A stretch of 64,000 bases of DNA. Source: Pomphorhynchus laevis (taxonomy: Eukaryota; Acanthocephala; Palaeacanthocephala; Echinorhynchida; Pomphorhynchidae). This document shows, piece after piece, positions 12,351 to 22,198 of this stretch. The stretch is from positions 62,001-126,000 of the forward strand of contig WNNJ02000402.1 of assembly GCA_012934845.2 (NCBI GenBank), given 5' to 3'. A model generated the notes under the pieces. The model worked only from the letters and a program-made list of their open reading frames with translations. It did not search any database and was not told the DNA's origin. The stretch's first letter is position 1; each line of letters starts with the position of its first letter. A program made the position numbers and the translations under genes.

Positions 12351-12628
12351 TAAATGTTGTATGACTTATAATTATTTGACTTTGTTATAGATTGTTCAAT
12401 AAAGCCTCTGGCGAATTTTACTTTGTTTACTACAAAATTGTCATGCACAGTGATTCTTTTAAGGATCACTGTGTATGACAGTGATCACAAAAAATTTCCT
12501 AATATCCCATAGGTACAATAGAATACGAAGAAATTTTGTTAGTACATGCTATTGATAGGCAAATTAAAATTTTTAGTTCGATTTATTACAATGTATTCTT
12601 TCTAATCTGCATTGATGTCCAAACACTA
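12351..12628. other. Spacer 3' of the gypsy fossil, with a small inverted repeat
   Basis: No gene. A polyadenylation-like AATAAA lies at about 12400, possibly the end of the retroelement transcript. At about 12449-12476 there is an inverted repeat CACAGTGAT...ATCACTGTG with a 10-base spacer, then a further AGTGATCAC. This could be part of a decayed LTR, but no partner was found upstream of the gag region. Confidence 0.4.
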
Positions 12629-12666
12629 AAGCCGTCCTCGCCTAGACGTCCTCGCCTAGACGGCTT
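12629..12666. repeat. Hairpin at the truncated end of G2
   Basis: AAGCCGTC (12629-12636) and GACGGCTT (12659-12666) are perfect inverted repeats. Between and overlapping them CGTCCTCGCCTAGA is present twice in tandem. The structure sits exactly where similarity of G2 to the family stops. Confidence 0.6.
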
Positions 12667-14500
12667 AGTAATGTTGCCCATGCATTCACACGTTGGCTGA
12701 GTTCCGCTGCTTCATATTCGGGTGTACCGACTGCAGATCCAAGTACCCTCATTCCGTCATAAAATATATTTATGTCTGGTGACGGTAGCTGGTCAGCATG
12801 TAGGCGATGGTGCGATAGTATTTGCGACTTGCTCGGGTTGACGAAATAACCGTACTTTGGGCCGTCTGTTGAAAGAACTTTCCATATTTCTTTGATTTTG
12901 CTTGGGCAACCAACAAAATTCGCGTCGTCGGCAAACCAAACTTGATGCACACCTGGGACGATCCGTCGAATTTTGTCTATAAGCGGTAAAGAGGCTAGGG
13001 AAAAGCATGGCATTGCAAATGGGTCGCCCTGCGTAAAACCCTCCTCGGAAAGCAGGTTGTCGCTACCGAGTGCTAAGACTGAAGGCTTCTGGTACAGATT
13101 ATGTATAACGCACGACAAAGACGGGCATATAAATTTAAGGTTATGGAGAGCGGCTTGCCTATTGACAGAATTGAATGCATTTGAGGCATCGATGGAAACG
13201 AGACCCGCGTCGGTGTTTGCGCTGTACAAAGATCGCAGTTTGTGCACAGCATATTCGGCACCACTCCGTTGTCCGGCCGCGGTTTGAAGATTTCCAGCGA
13301 CGGCTTGTATATCCTCTTTGACGAGTACCAAGATTGTTTTCGAAATTATTCTCCTGGCGGTGTCACACACGCCTATTGGTCGGATACCACCGTTGCTCTT
13401 TTTTGAAGCGATCAATCGGCAGCTCGTAAAACATTCCAGGGATTTCGCTGGTACCTTTTCAGTGTAAATCAAAACTGCAAATCGTGCTAAAGACTGTGCT
13501 AACATCTGGGACTGAGCTCCGAAGAGGGTTAGCATATTACGCCAGAAAGCTGAGTCGAGGCCAGACAGGCCCAGCGCCACCTTTTGTTCGTCCACTAGCC
13601 GTAATAATACTATTTTCGTCGATTGTGTAAAAACGACATGAGTGATGTACTTTTGAATTGGGGTAAAATGAGGTGAGTAATGCTTCTTTAGGGGGAGTTT
13701 TCGCAAGTGGGTGAAGATCTTGAAGTTGTGATTTGACTAAACTACCGTTCACGACTTCATCCGGACGTAGTACTGCTGCTGACGATTTTTCCTCCAAGGC
13801 AGATGTGGACGCCGTAACTTTTCCTGCTGAGAGAAGTTGTTGATAGCGGTTAATCCAAACCTTGGGCTGAAGTGAGCGTCTACTAGTCAATTGGCATTGG
13901 TAGTAGTGAGCCTCGCTGCATAGAATACTGTATTGTTTTTCGTTCCAGAATTTCAGACGTCTTTCTAATACTTTTCGGATGTACGAAACTTTTGCAGATT
14001 GGATGCGCTGTAAGATCAGCTGAGGAAATACGACGGCCTTCATTAGATAGGGAGTATCGTGATCGCGCTCAACAGTTGCTTGTGAGTACAGTGACACCAG
14101 AATAGCTACAAATTTGTGACTGGCCGTGCAAGCAGGGGAGCAATGAGATTTGGTGTCCATTGAATGACCTTGTTGTATATCTCGTCGACACCCAAAGCCG
14201 TTTGCTGAGCGATGTGTGAGCATTCTTGGGGGTTAAGTTGTTGAATGTTGTAGGATGTATCAATTTGATCAATGAATGTTGATCTGACTGCATTTATGGG
14301 TTCACATTGGTGGGATCGTTGATTATGGGTCTACTCAATGCTGTAACATTGTTCGAAATTGGAGAATCCCTGCGGGACCGTCAAGATATCTTGGTTACTC
14401 GTGCTCGGTTTCAAGGAATTTGTATGTGCCAAATATGGATTGATGTTTTCGCCAAGCACTGATTCATGTGAAAGTTTAGGCGGTGCCAAGTTATGCTTCA
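12636..14500 (-). mobile_element. G2: family-G RLE LINE, N-terminal half and RT only
   Basis: Read on the minus strand from about 14500. The N-terminal region (EIYNKVIQWTPNL, about 14180) is followed by an open frame 14223-13537 with FPQLILQRIQSAKVSYIRK. A one-base frame change in the GPSG block (about 13562) leads to the frame ending at 12642: GIRPIGVCDTARRII, AAGQRSGAEYAVH, SIDASNAFNSVNRQ, EEGFTQGDPFAMP, VWFADDANFVG (note F for Y) and the RT thumb. It then stops at the 12629-12666 hairpin. The zinc motif, nuclease and 3' UTR are missing, and the nine-cysteine domain is not visible either. Loss of the 3' half is not what target-primed insertion normally gives. Confidence 0.8.
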
Positions 14501-14509
14501 TGTGATAAA

Positions 14510-15967
14510 TACAATAAATGTTAATAATAACAATAGGAAATGTACATTAACCATAAACTTCATAAAAAAGGTATAGATAACGTAAGTAAAGCCGGACTTT
14601 TAAATAATTCTAAAAGTAAAGAACTAATAGGGTCGGATTTAAGTAAATATATTCCTAAAATATGGTATAAACTCCTAGAACCATTAGGACGAAAAATTTG
14701 TAATTATAATAAAGAATTAAAATCAATATGTAACGATAATATTAGAAACATAATGGAAACAGAATGCAATTGTGAAATTCTGAGTTTTGATAAAATAAAT
14801 GAACATATATGTACCCATAATCTAGAATTAATTGAAAATTGTGAATTAAGAAAGCTGCTATCAAAAGGGTATAAATATAGATTAAATAACAACAACGACA
14901 AAAATAAAATTTACAGTTTGTTATATAATAACTTAAATGATTACTTTAGTAAGCTGATTAATAGTGAAAGCTCGAATATATCTAAGATAAACATTTGGAA
15001 AGATTATATATTTGATAAAATTAAAAATGAAATGAAAATAACAAACAATTATAAAAGGAACGATAAAATTAATAGAGATATGTATAAAGAACTTACTAAA
15101 TTAAAAAATATATATAATAACAACTATTGATAAAGCTAGTAATAACTTTGTCTTCATATGCAAAAAGCTTTATTGTGATATACTAATGAAAGAGGTTAAT
15201 TCTAATGATTTAAATGTAAATCCAACATATGAACGTAGTGAGTTGAGTTTTGAAACAATTATTACAAGTCACTGTTCTATAATGAATAAAAAGGGTATAA
15301 AGGTTGAATCAGATAATAAAACTATACCTATATTATATTGGAATCCAAAATTACATAAAAATCCAATAAAACCTAGGTTCATATGTAGTGCGTTTAAATG
15401 TACATTAAAACCACTTTCTGTCTATATGAATAAAATACTTAAAGTAATTAAAGCACACTTTAAAAAATATTGCAAGGTAATCGAAATTAATACAGGTATA
15501 AAGCACTATTTCAGTATTAATTCTACAAAAGAATTTTTAGAACAAACAAAAGGAATAAATTTTCAGATTATAGATACGTAAGATTTTAGTACGCTTTATA
15601 CAAATCTAGATTTGGTAGATATTAAAAAGCGTTAGTGAAATTAATTAATCTTATATTCAAAAAAAGATATACATATATATGTTATAATAATTATAACGCC
15701 TATCTATCAAAAATTAAACCATCAAGTAAATATAAATATATGGATAAAATTGAATTAATAGAATCCTTAAATATTTTGATAAATCAAAATTATTTAAAAG
15801 TAGGGACATCTATATTTAGACAAGTAAAAGGTGGTTCCATTAGTGGTAATAGTCGCTCAATTATAGCTGACTTGTTTTTAAGCTTTATAGAATATGAATT
15901 TGTTCATAACTGTGTAAAAACTAAATCTAAACAATATTAATATATGAAATATATGTTCCGATACATT
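14510..15967 (+). mobile_element. Penelope-like element, 5' portion (RT), interrupted by CR1-A
   Basis: A very AT-rich coding sequence with PLE-type RT features: IPILYWNPKLHKNPIKPRF (about 15325-15385), KPLSVYMNKIL (about 15410), a D-F-S-T-L-Y-T-N block (about 15583-15606), and FRQVKGGSISGNSRSIIADL (about 15815-15875) where the family normally has a G-S box, then FIEYEF. The frame breaks at about 15127, 15580 and 15640. The match stops at FRYI (about 15960), where the YxDD box should follow, because the CR1-A element begins there. The element resumes at about 19730. Its 5' side abuts the 5' end of G2. Confidence 0.75.
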
Positions 15968-18900
15968 ATTATACATTCAACAACATACGAGCATTAGCTC
16001 AAATAGCTGGCTCACAATAAGTTCGTAAATAAATTAATTAGTTATTAAAATAAGGAAATGCAACACGAAACATTGCTTGATCCATTCGTAGTCTTCTTTT
16101 AAAAGCACTAAGTGAACTGCATCCAACGGTGTCTGCATCAAGGTTGTTCCAAAGCTCAACAATTCTTCTATCAAATTGCATCGCGCCCAATTTCTGTACT
16201 CTGTTTCTTCGAATAGTTAAAGAATGACCGCGAAGAACATTTGAACAACGTAGTTGAACCCTACTCCGAAGAGGGTGATGAGGACGTTGGAATAAATGCC
16301 AAACAAGGCACATATCCATGTACCGACGGGTCCATGTGACGGTCTCAAGTCCTAATGATCTCAGTCTGTCTTCATAAGGCAGCGACGCCAACGTTGGTGC
16401 TAGCTTTGTTGCCCTGCGAAGTACCCTCTCTGATTTCTTATGTTCATGCACAGTACGTGGGTATACAACCGGAGCTGCATATAAAAGTCTACTCAATACA
16501 TGTGCTAAAATCAGAGGCCGAAGAGCAGTCGGATTAACGCGAACAAACGCGCGTCGAATCATACCTATCATTTTATTGGAGTTGGCACAAGCTTGATCAG
16601 TGTGCTTTTTAGTTGATAAATTAGAGGTAACCCATACTCCTAAATCTTTGTAACTATCGACACTTTCCACAATACAGTCCTTATATGTGTAACAAGCTGA
16701 TGTTAGTTGCTTGCGAGCATTACCAATAATACGCATGTGTTTGCATTTCGAAACATTTATCACAAGCTTGTTTAACGCCGCCCACAACTCCAAATTATCT
16801 ATGTCAGTTTGCAAATTATCAACATCCTCACATGAATGAATGGGCCGCCATATTTTTAAGTCATCTGCATACAAACATGATCGAGAGCGAATGCACCCAG
16901 GCAAATCGTTAACATAAATGCTGAATAAAAGCGGACCCAAAACTGAACCTTGAGGTACTCCAATATGACATTCTCTAGACACAGACAATGACCAATCGAC
17001 AAGTACTCGAAAGCAACGATCACGAAGAAATTCTCTAATCCAATCAACTATTATGTTTGGGAGTCCAGTATTGACAAGTTTCTGAAGAAGTAGACCATGA
17101 TCTACTCTATCAAAAGCTTTAGAAAAGTCGAAGAATATAATGTCTGTATCGATATAATGTGTCTTATTCGCTGTCCAATCAAGATGAGCATCAAGCAAAT
17201 TTGAAACAGTTGAATAACCCTCCCGAAATCCGTGCTGATTAGGGACTAAAATTTTTCCTACACGAAAAAACTCAACCATGTAGCGATGCACAAACCTCTC
17301 CAACACTCTACAGCAAATGCAGGTAATGCTCACCGGCCTATAATTCTCGACGGAAGAGCGATCTCCCTTCTTGAAGTAGGGAAGAACAATTGACTGCTTC
17401 CACACATTAGGAAGAGATCTTTCCAAGATTGACTGGCGAAAAATTGCACAGAGAGGAACGCAAATTGAGCCTGCTAATCTGCGCAGATAAACAGAAGGTA
17501 GTAAGTCACAACCTCTTGAATTATTTGCTTTTAGACGGCGTAATTCGGAATAGACTTTAGCTGGCGTTATCAAATTGTCAAGGTCCAACTCAAGACACGT
17601 GTCAGAGTAAGTGTTCAGCACACTAGATTCCATACAAAAAGTTTGATGTTCATTTGCGGGCTCTACTGAAGTGCAATAGTGTGCCGCAAACTCTTCAGCT
17701 AGGTCATTCGCAGAAATGTCATAGAAGTAGTGACAAATCGAAGAATCAACAGCTCCCCTACTTGATAGGTACTGAAAAAGGACCTTTAAATCGTATTTAC
17801 ACTTGTTAGCTAATGCATTCTCAAATGCACACCGCTTCTTTCTCTTCAATGAATTGAATAAATTTCTTGCCTGTTTAAAAACATCATAACTACACTCCCC
17901 AACTTTGTAGCGATTGAAGATCAAATTACGAGTCCTCAATGCTGAACGTAACTCAGAATCGAACCAGGGAGAATCTTTTCGACGTGTCCTGCTTCTAAGT
18001 GGAGAGAATAAAATAAGCAGCGACTCTAAGGTTCTCTGAAAGTAATTCCACGCGCCGTGTACTCCAACAACAGCGGGATCTGGCCAGGAAGCTGTTGAAA
18101 GTATTGACTTAATTGCACCTGTGTTGGTTTTGAAAGCATTAACCACTTGATTTTCACGCGGACCTCGAGTTTCTTCTTGAAACCTTAACCTAATGATCAC
18201 TACGCAATGATCAGACATACCGATCGGGGCATCATAACGGATAGCGTTAATAATCTCACTGTTCGAAGATAAACATACATCTAATAGAGATCTACTGTCA
18301 CTAGCAAAACGAGTGTAATTTTGGACATGCTGAGTTAAACCACAATAGATGATACACTCCAGAAGGTCATAGGAAGCATGGTCACAAGTAGGAAAAGCCG
18401 TATATGAATTCCAATCAACCGAAGGCATATTCAAGTCACCAAGTATTAAAACATTAGAGGTACCTTTAGAATAAAGTTCTACTTCCCCAATCAGTTTATC
18501 TGTGGCGGCCAAGGGTGAACGATATACTACCCCCAGAACAAGCGGAGCGGTATGCATGAATTTTACCCGACACCACAAACTTTCGACTTTATCAGAAGAA
18601 GAAGTGCTAAGAATAGTTACTTTCACATCGTTGCTCACATAAAGAATAACACCTCCACCTCTTCCACTTTTACGATCACTGCGGAAAACCAGATAACCAG
18701 GGATGGAGACTTCATTATCAACAATATCACCATATAGCCATGATTCTGTGATAGCAAGTAATTTAGGACGAATTAACTGAACTCTATATCTCACTTCATC
18801 TATCTTCGATATAAGACTGCGAACATTACCATGGAGTATTTCACAATGCCCCAACATACCTCTGGGAGTATTCCTATCACCCCTTACACATCCTAATAAC

Positions 18901-19730
18901 CCGGACGCTAAACCATTTAGACTCTGATAGGCAGAGTAGACGAGCCCGTTTCGATTACAGAATGCACGCGAGGCGACATGACTAGTGGGATCCAACTCAG
19001 CCGGGTGCGTCGCTTCACAATCTGAAAATTTTTCACATAGAGATTTGTTTCTCCTTTAGCAACACGAGATGCTAGTTCCTCTTTAACCTTCGATAATTTT
19101 TTTCGTTCTGATACATCAAGATCTTTCAGCAGTCGAATATTAGACCCTTTGAGACGGAACGAGTTTCGCAACATTAAGGTAGCATGAAGTTGGTTATGGA
19201 AGACAGCTTTGAGTAGTCGGGGTTTATTATTTAAAGCATTACGCTTACCTAGACGGAAAAGAGCGACAAGTTTTAACTTTTTGGACTGTATCAATGTCAC
19301 AGGAGCCAAGTACATGTGCCAGAATAGACCTCAAACTCTGAATGTCGTCATTCAGTCGTGCTTGCGCATTCTCGAAGATAGACTCGGGCACATTAGCTAG
19401 AATAACTGAGCATCCTCTATTATATATACGCTTATTTGAGATCACCCTATCGAGACCATCACAGGACACAGCAGATTGTGTATCTGTACATGCACGTAAG
19501 CTGGGTATTTGAGTATCCGTTTTAACAATATTCCGCAAGCTAGATAAGTCTGTCTGGGTATGTGAATCATGAGACTCTAAAGAACTTGATGGTGACATCA
19601 AGGTGACGTGTGCGTTGCCCGAGGAAACGCACTGACCATCATTGTTTAAGAACGTACGAAATGTCGCATTGTGAGCATTCGACATCTTCGGTGTATCACT
19701 TTGTGAAATCGCTTCATCAGACAGAATATG
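15968..19730 (-). mobile_element. CR1-A: CR1-like APE LINE inserted into the PLE
   Basis: A nearly intact LINE on the minus strand: the C-terminal two thirds of ORF1 (about 19740-18920), intact ORF2 (18995-16038) and a short 3' UTR (16037 to about 15968) ending in a TATAATAAT-like tail. The 3' end resembles those of copies B (about 26780) and C (about 56405). ORF1 is cut at its N-terminus by 5' truncation at the PLE junction. GATACAT occurs at both junctions (about 15958 and 19732), but a clean duplication is uncertain because the PLE target itself has similar repeats. With an intact ORF2 this is a recent insertion. Confidence 0.85.
16038..18995 (-). CDS. CR1-like ORF2: APE endonuclease-reverse transcriptase, intact
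   Basis: 985 codons without interruption. The endonuclease shows GNVRSL (about residue 52), ITESWL (about 82), GGGVILYV, VVYRSP, LGDLNMPSVDW (about 183), LLDVCL and MSDHCVV (about 258), that is all usual APE catalytic positions. The RT follows: ENYRPVSITC, QHGFREGYSTVSNLLD, FFDFSKAFDRVDH, GVPQGSVLGPLLF (about 678) and CLYADDLKIW (about 706). It ends with the CR1-type tail LRGHSLTIRRNRVQKLG...WNNL. The enzyme would nick DNA and prime cDNA synthesis from the nick. The first in-frame ATG overlaps the end of ORF1, which fits coupled translation, though the exact start is uncertain. Confidence 0.85.
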   Translation of the reverse strand: MDPTSHVASRAFCNRNGLVYSAYQSLNGLASGLLGCVRGDRNTPRGMLGHCEILHGNVRSLISKIDEVRYRVQLIRPKLLAITESWLYGDIVDNEVSIPGYLVFRSDRKSGRGGGVILYVSNDVKVTILSTSSSDKVESLWCRVKFMHTAPLVLGVVYRSPLAATDKLIGEVELYSKGTSNVLILGDLNMPSVDWNSYTAFPTCDHASYDLLECIIYCGLTQHVQNYTRFASDSRSLLDVCLSSNSEIINAIRYDAPIGMSDHCVVIIRLRFQEETRGPRENQVVNAFKTNTGAIKSILSTASWPDPAVVGVHGAWNYFQRTLESLLILFSPLRSRTRRKDSPWFDSELRSALRTRNLIFNRYKVGECSYDVFKQARNLFNSLKRKKRCAFENALANKCKYDLKVLFQYLSSRGAVDSSICHYFYDISANDLAEEFAAHYCTSVEPANEHQTFCMESSVLNTYSDTCLELDLDNLITPAKVYSELRRLKANNSRGCDLLPSVYLRRLAGSICVPLCAIFRQSILERSLPNVWKQSIVLPYFKKGDRSSVENYRPVSITCICCRVLERFVHRYMVEFFRVGKILVPNQHGFREGYSTVSNLLDAHLDWTANKTHYIDTDIIFFDFSKAFDRVDHGLLLQKLVNTGLPNIIVDWIREFLRDRCFRVLVDWSLSVSRECHIGVPQGSVLGPLLFSIYVNDLPGCIRSRSCLYADDLKIWRPIHSCEDVDNLQTDIDNLELWAALNKLVINVSKCKHMRIIGNARKQLTSACYTYKDCIVESVDSYKDLGVWVTSNLSTKKHTDQACANSNKMIGMIRRAFVRVNPTALRPLILAHVLSRLLYAAPVVYPRTVHEHKKSERVLRRATKLAPTLASLPYEDRLRSLGLETVTWTRRYMDMCLVWHLFQRPHHPLRSRVQLRCSNVLRGHSLTIRRNRVQKLGAMQFDRRIVELWNNLDADTVGCSSLSAFKRRLRMDQAMFRVAFPYFNN

Positions 19731-19745
19731 ATGATACATGTGCAT
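18917..19745 (-). pseudogene. CR1-like ORF1 remnant, 5'-truncated with one frameshift
   Basis: Two overlapping frames together match ORF1 of CR1-B. The upstream part has the block FENAQARLNDDIQSLRSIL; after a frame change near 19275 come KLVALFRLGKRNAL, RLLKAVFHNQLHATLMLRN, KEELASRVAKGETNLYVKNF and QIVKRRT. The last block overlaps the ORF2 start. The first residues of the upstream frame are PLE sequence read through the insertion junction, so the true N-terminus is missing. The product is probably the nucleic-acid-binding partner of ORF2. Confidence 0.65.
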
Positions 19746-20330
19746 TTAATTCTAATAATTTTTATTTAATTAGTGAACAAATTTATCCAGAAAGCCTTAT
19801 TCATAACAAAATCAATATTAATGATAAAGAAGGTGTATATCTAGATATGAACATTAAATTAACATTAACTAAAACTACTATTAATTTATATCGTAAAGAT
19901 GACATATTTAAATTCACAAGAAACATATTTTTGCATGAGCATTCATGCGTACCATATAATATAAAATACAATACATTAAATAATGAAATTTTAAAATTTT
20001 TTTTAAGAATTGCAACAATATGTAATGATATTAGCATTCTTCAAAATCATTTAAATAATTTAATAGATACATATTTTAAACTAGGTTACAATAAAAATAA
20101 CACCAAGCAGAAATTCTTAAATTCATTAAATTTTAAGAATTGCAACAATATGTAACGATATTGGCTTTCTTCAAAATCAATTAAATAATTTAATAGATAC
20201 ATATTTTAAATTAGGTTACTATAAAAATAACATCAAGCAGAAAATAGTAAAATATATAAATCAACACAATAATATAAAGAATAAATTTAAACTCTTAAGT
20301 GGCAAATTTTTATGGATGGATAATAAATAA
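19731..20330 (+). mobile_element. Penelope-like element, continuation after CR1-A
   Basis: The PLE RT palm and thumb resume: DDTCAFNSNNFYLISEQIYP (about 19730-19790), then GVYLDMNIKLTLT (about 19830), NLYRKDDIFKFTRNIFLHEH (about 19885-19945) and LNNLIDTYFKLGY (about 20050-20090). The order and the YLD and LYRKDD blocks fit the region after YxDD in PLE RTs. A 130-bp tandem duplication (20001-20245) sits in the tail and puts the second unit out of frame. No GIY-YIG domain follows before the AT-rich repeats, so the element is incomplete. Confidence 0.7.
20001..20245 (+). repeat. 130-bp tandem duplication in the PLE tail
   Basis: TTTTAAGAATTGCAACAATA begins at 20001 and again at 20131; CAAGCAGAAA occurs at 20104 and 20234. 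The period is 130 bp with roughly 90% identity over the shared part. Because 130 is not a multiple of three the duplication shifts the reading frame. Confidence 0.85.
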
Positions 20331-20476
20331 TATACTTTGCATTAGAATAAGATACTAGATAGTTATTTCAGAGATACTAGATAGTTTTATACTAGATATT
20401 TTTATCAGAGGAAATACATCATTAGCATGTAGTTGGCCCCGCTGCTATGTTGGGTAGAGGAGTTAGGGGCCGAAAC
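20331..20476. other. Non-coding segment with ACTAGATA repeats and a GC-rich hairpin
   Basis: Three copies of ATACTAGATA (about 20350-20400) are followed by GGCCCC (about 20444) and GGGGCC (about 20466) that can pair across a 17-base loop, directly followed by GAAAC. No ORF. It may be PLE 3' UTR or terminal-repeat sequence. Confidence 0.4.
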
Positions 20477-20730
20477 CTGATAGCATAGCAGTTCTTCCTG
20501 ATGACCTCTAATTCTTATTCTGATACAACGTCTGTTATTTATTAGTCAATTCATAAAAATGACGTTTATTTTAAATTTCAATTTTTTATTTTAACTTGAT
20601 TTAAATTATAGAAAATCTAAAAACAATTATTAATTTTATTATTTAGTTATTAAATTTTTATTTAGCATTATTATGTTTTGTTTATTTTATAATTATATTA
20701 AATACGTAGACTTATTAGCTGATTTGATAT
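20477..20730 (-). repeat. AT-rich interspersed repeat, copy 2
   Basis: Reverse complement of 9619-9873. The ends match well (CTGATAGCATAGCAGTTCTT and GACTTATTAGCTGATTTGAT) and the AT-rich middle aligns with few changes. It lies just downstream of the PLE tail. Confidence 0.7.
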
Positions 20731-20930
20731 TCAGGCCATCTATCAAGAAATAAATAAATTTCATATTTAACGATTTTAAGACGTCTTCTAATTAGATGAT
20801 TTGTTCGGAATGAATTTCCGAATACTAACTCTATAAGTCTTTTTGCAATACCAGTATGAATTTTGTTGCAGGAGAATTTACCACCAATACGACAAGCTGA
20901 AATAAGACGTATAGAATTAGCGATCCCTAT
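20731..20930 (-). pseudogene. Unidentified coding-like remnant, minus strand
   Basis: On the minus strand about 60 codons are open and look protein-like: GGKFSCNKIHTGIAKRLIEL followed by VFGNSFRTNHLIRRRLKIVK, ending in a stop at the start of AT-rich repeat copy 2. I do not recognise the family. It could be the C-terminal end of the element that owns the repeat, since the repeat follows directly as a 3' UTR or terminal repeat would. Confidence 0.35.
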
Positions 20931-21260
20931 TTAATTGTGATTTACATAACTTGTCAAGTGTTTATGAACTAAGTATATAGATTAAATGAGCGTGACAATC
21001 GTAAGCGGAAACTTCGAGTACGTTAGCAATAAATATGCAACGATCACGAGAAGGGAATTATCTCGCTGCATTGTGAAATTTAAGTGAAATTTGCCTTCCT
21101 AAGATATTATGTGTTATGCTCTATTTATGAATAATTGGATTTATGGTCGGGGTGTTATTAATTGATAGGCAACAACTACATTTATAAATGTATTGTAGAC
21201 TTGAATTCATAGCTTTATTCATTTTAGTTAATGATGGTTTTATAAACATGATATAAAAAA
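20931..21260. other. AT-rich spacer with one arm of a direct repeat
   Basis: No gene recognised. About 45 bases at 21139-21184 (GGATTTATGGTCGGGGTGTT...) recur at 21566-21610 with few differences, in the same orientation. Confidence 0.5.
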
Positions 21261-21340
21261 TATTATTGCAAGCTTTCAACACACAGTGTCCTAAAAAGAA
21301 CAAAGAAAAGGACACTGTGTGTTGAAAGCTTGCAATAATA
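21261..21340. repeat. Perfect 32-bp inverted repeat (hairpin)
   Basis: The left arm 21261-21292 (TATTATTGCAAGCTTTCAAC...GTCCT) and right arm 21309-21340 are exact reverse complements around a 16-base purine-rich loop. It is not in a recognised gene. It could be a fold-back element, two abutting transposon termini, or a strong RNA hairpin. Confidence 0.95.
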
Positions 21341-21663
21341 AAGTAAAAAAATCATATCCGGTCTATAAAATCATAATTAACTAATATTTATAGATGTAAT
21401 ATAAAAATCTCGAAAAGAAGAATAACTATTCCACGAGGATTTAAGAGATACACTTGAATTTTCAAATTAAACGATTTCACAATGAAATTCTACCGCCATA
21501 CCAACATCAACATCGTTTCCTATAAATATTTAGAATGAAAGTTCAGAAATATTTTTTAATACTTTGATTTATGGTCAGGGTGTTATTAATTGATTGTCAA
21601 CAACTACATTGATAGATGAAGGATACAAATCTTGAACAGAAGAATAGAGAAATTACTGCTGAA
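21341..21663. other. AT-rich spacer with the second direct-repeat arm
   Basis: Contains 21566-21610, the partner of 21139-21184, and leads directly into AT-rich repeat copy 3. No ORF of note. Confidence 0.5.
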
Positions 21664-21890
21664 ACCTGATTACATGGCAGTTCATACTAATGGCCTTCGA
21701 ATACATCGTATATTATTTATTATTCATTTCAAAAAATTTAATTTTTATTTAAAATTTTAATTTTAAATTCTATCTTTATATAAATATAAATTGTATAAAT
21801 TCTTAAATAATCATTTATTATTTATAATAATATATCGTTATTTTATTTATATAGTATAAAATGAGTAGATTCGGTTATCTGATTTGATTT
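21664..21890 (-). repeat. AT-rich interspersed repeat, copy 3 (diverged)
   Basis: Same orientation as copy 2 and starting ACCTGATTACATGGCAGTTC; the end TTATCTGATTTGAT matches. The middle is more diverged and slightly shorter, suggesting an older copy. Confidence 0.6.
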
Positions 21891-22148
21891 ATTTTACTGA
21901 CAAGTCATTATTGACCTATGGACTTTGCTTTCCCGATAATATAACCAATGTCAGACACGCTGAAACTGTATTATAAATACGACATTATCATTTTTTCTGA
22001 TAATTTTCAACCGAGTTTGATTTATTCTATTTTATTTAACTGTCTTATAACAGAGAAGTAAAAATCAACTAAATGTTATAAAAATATTAATTTTATAATA
22101 TATCATTCAACAAAATATAAATATTAGTTACATATAAAAAAATTAGTC

Positions 22149-22198
22149 ACCTTAAAAAAGTTTGAGATCTAAAGTAAATACAATAAAATAACATACAA
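22149..22198 (+). repeat. Orphan family-G-type 5' header
   Basis: CCTTAAAAAAGTTTGAGAT and then AATAAAATAACATACAA (core 22182-22197) match the 5' ends of G and H elements, but no G coding region follows. About 30 bases on, the translation reads V-P-R-G-T-P (about 22226), reminiscent of the MPRGKP start of family G, then departs from it. Confidence 0.65.

Noticed and set aside
12973-13287. Plus-strand open frame of about 100 codons
   Set aside because: It is the antisense shadow of the G2 reverse transcriptase; the minus strand carries all family motifs.
20460-20510. A second hammerhead ribozyme in AT-rich repeat copy 2 (GAAAC and CTGATGA both present)
   Set aside because: The two boxes are in permuted order, and neither the connecting stems nor a cleavage triplet can be drawn.
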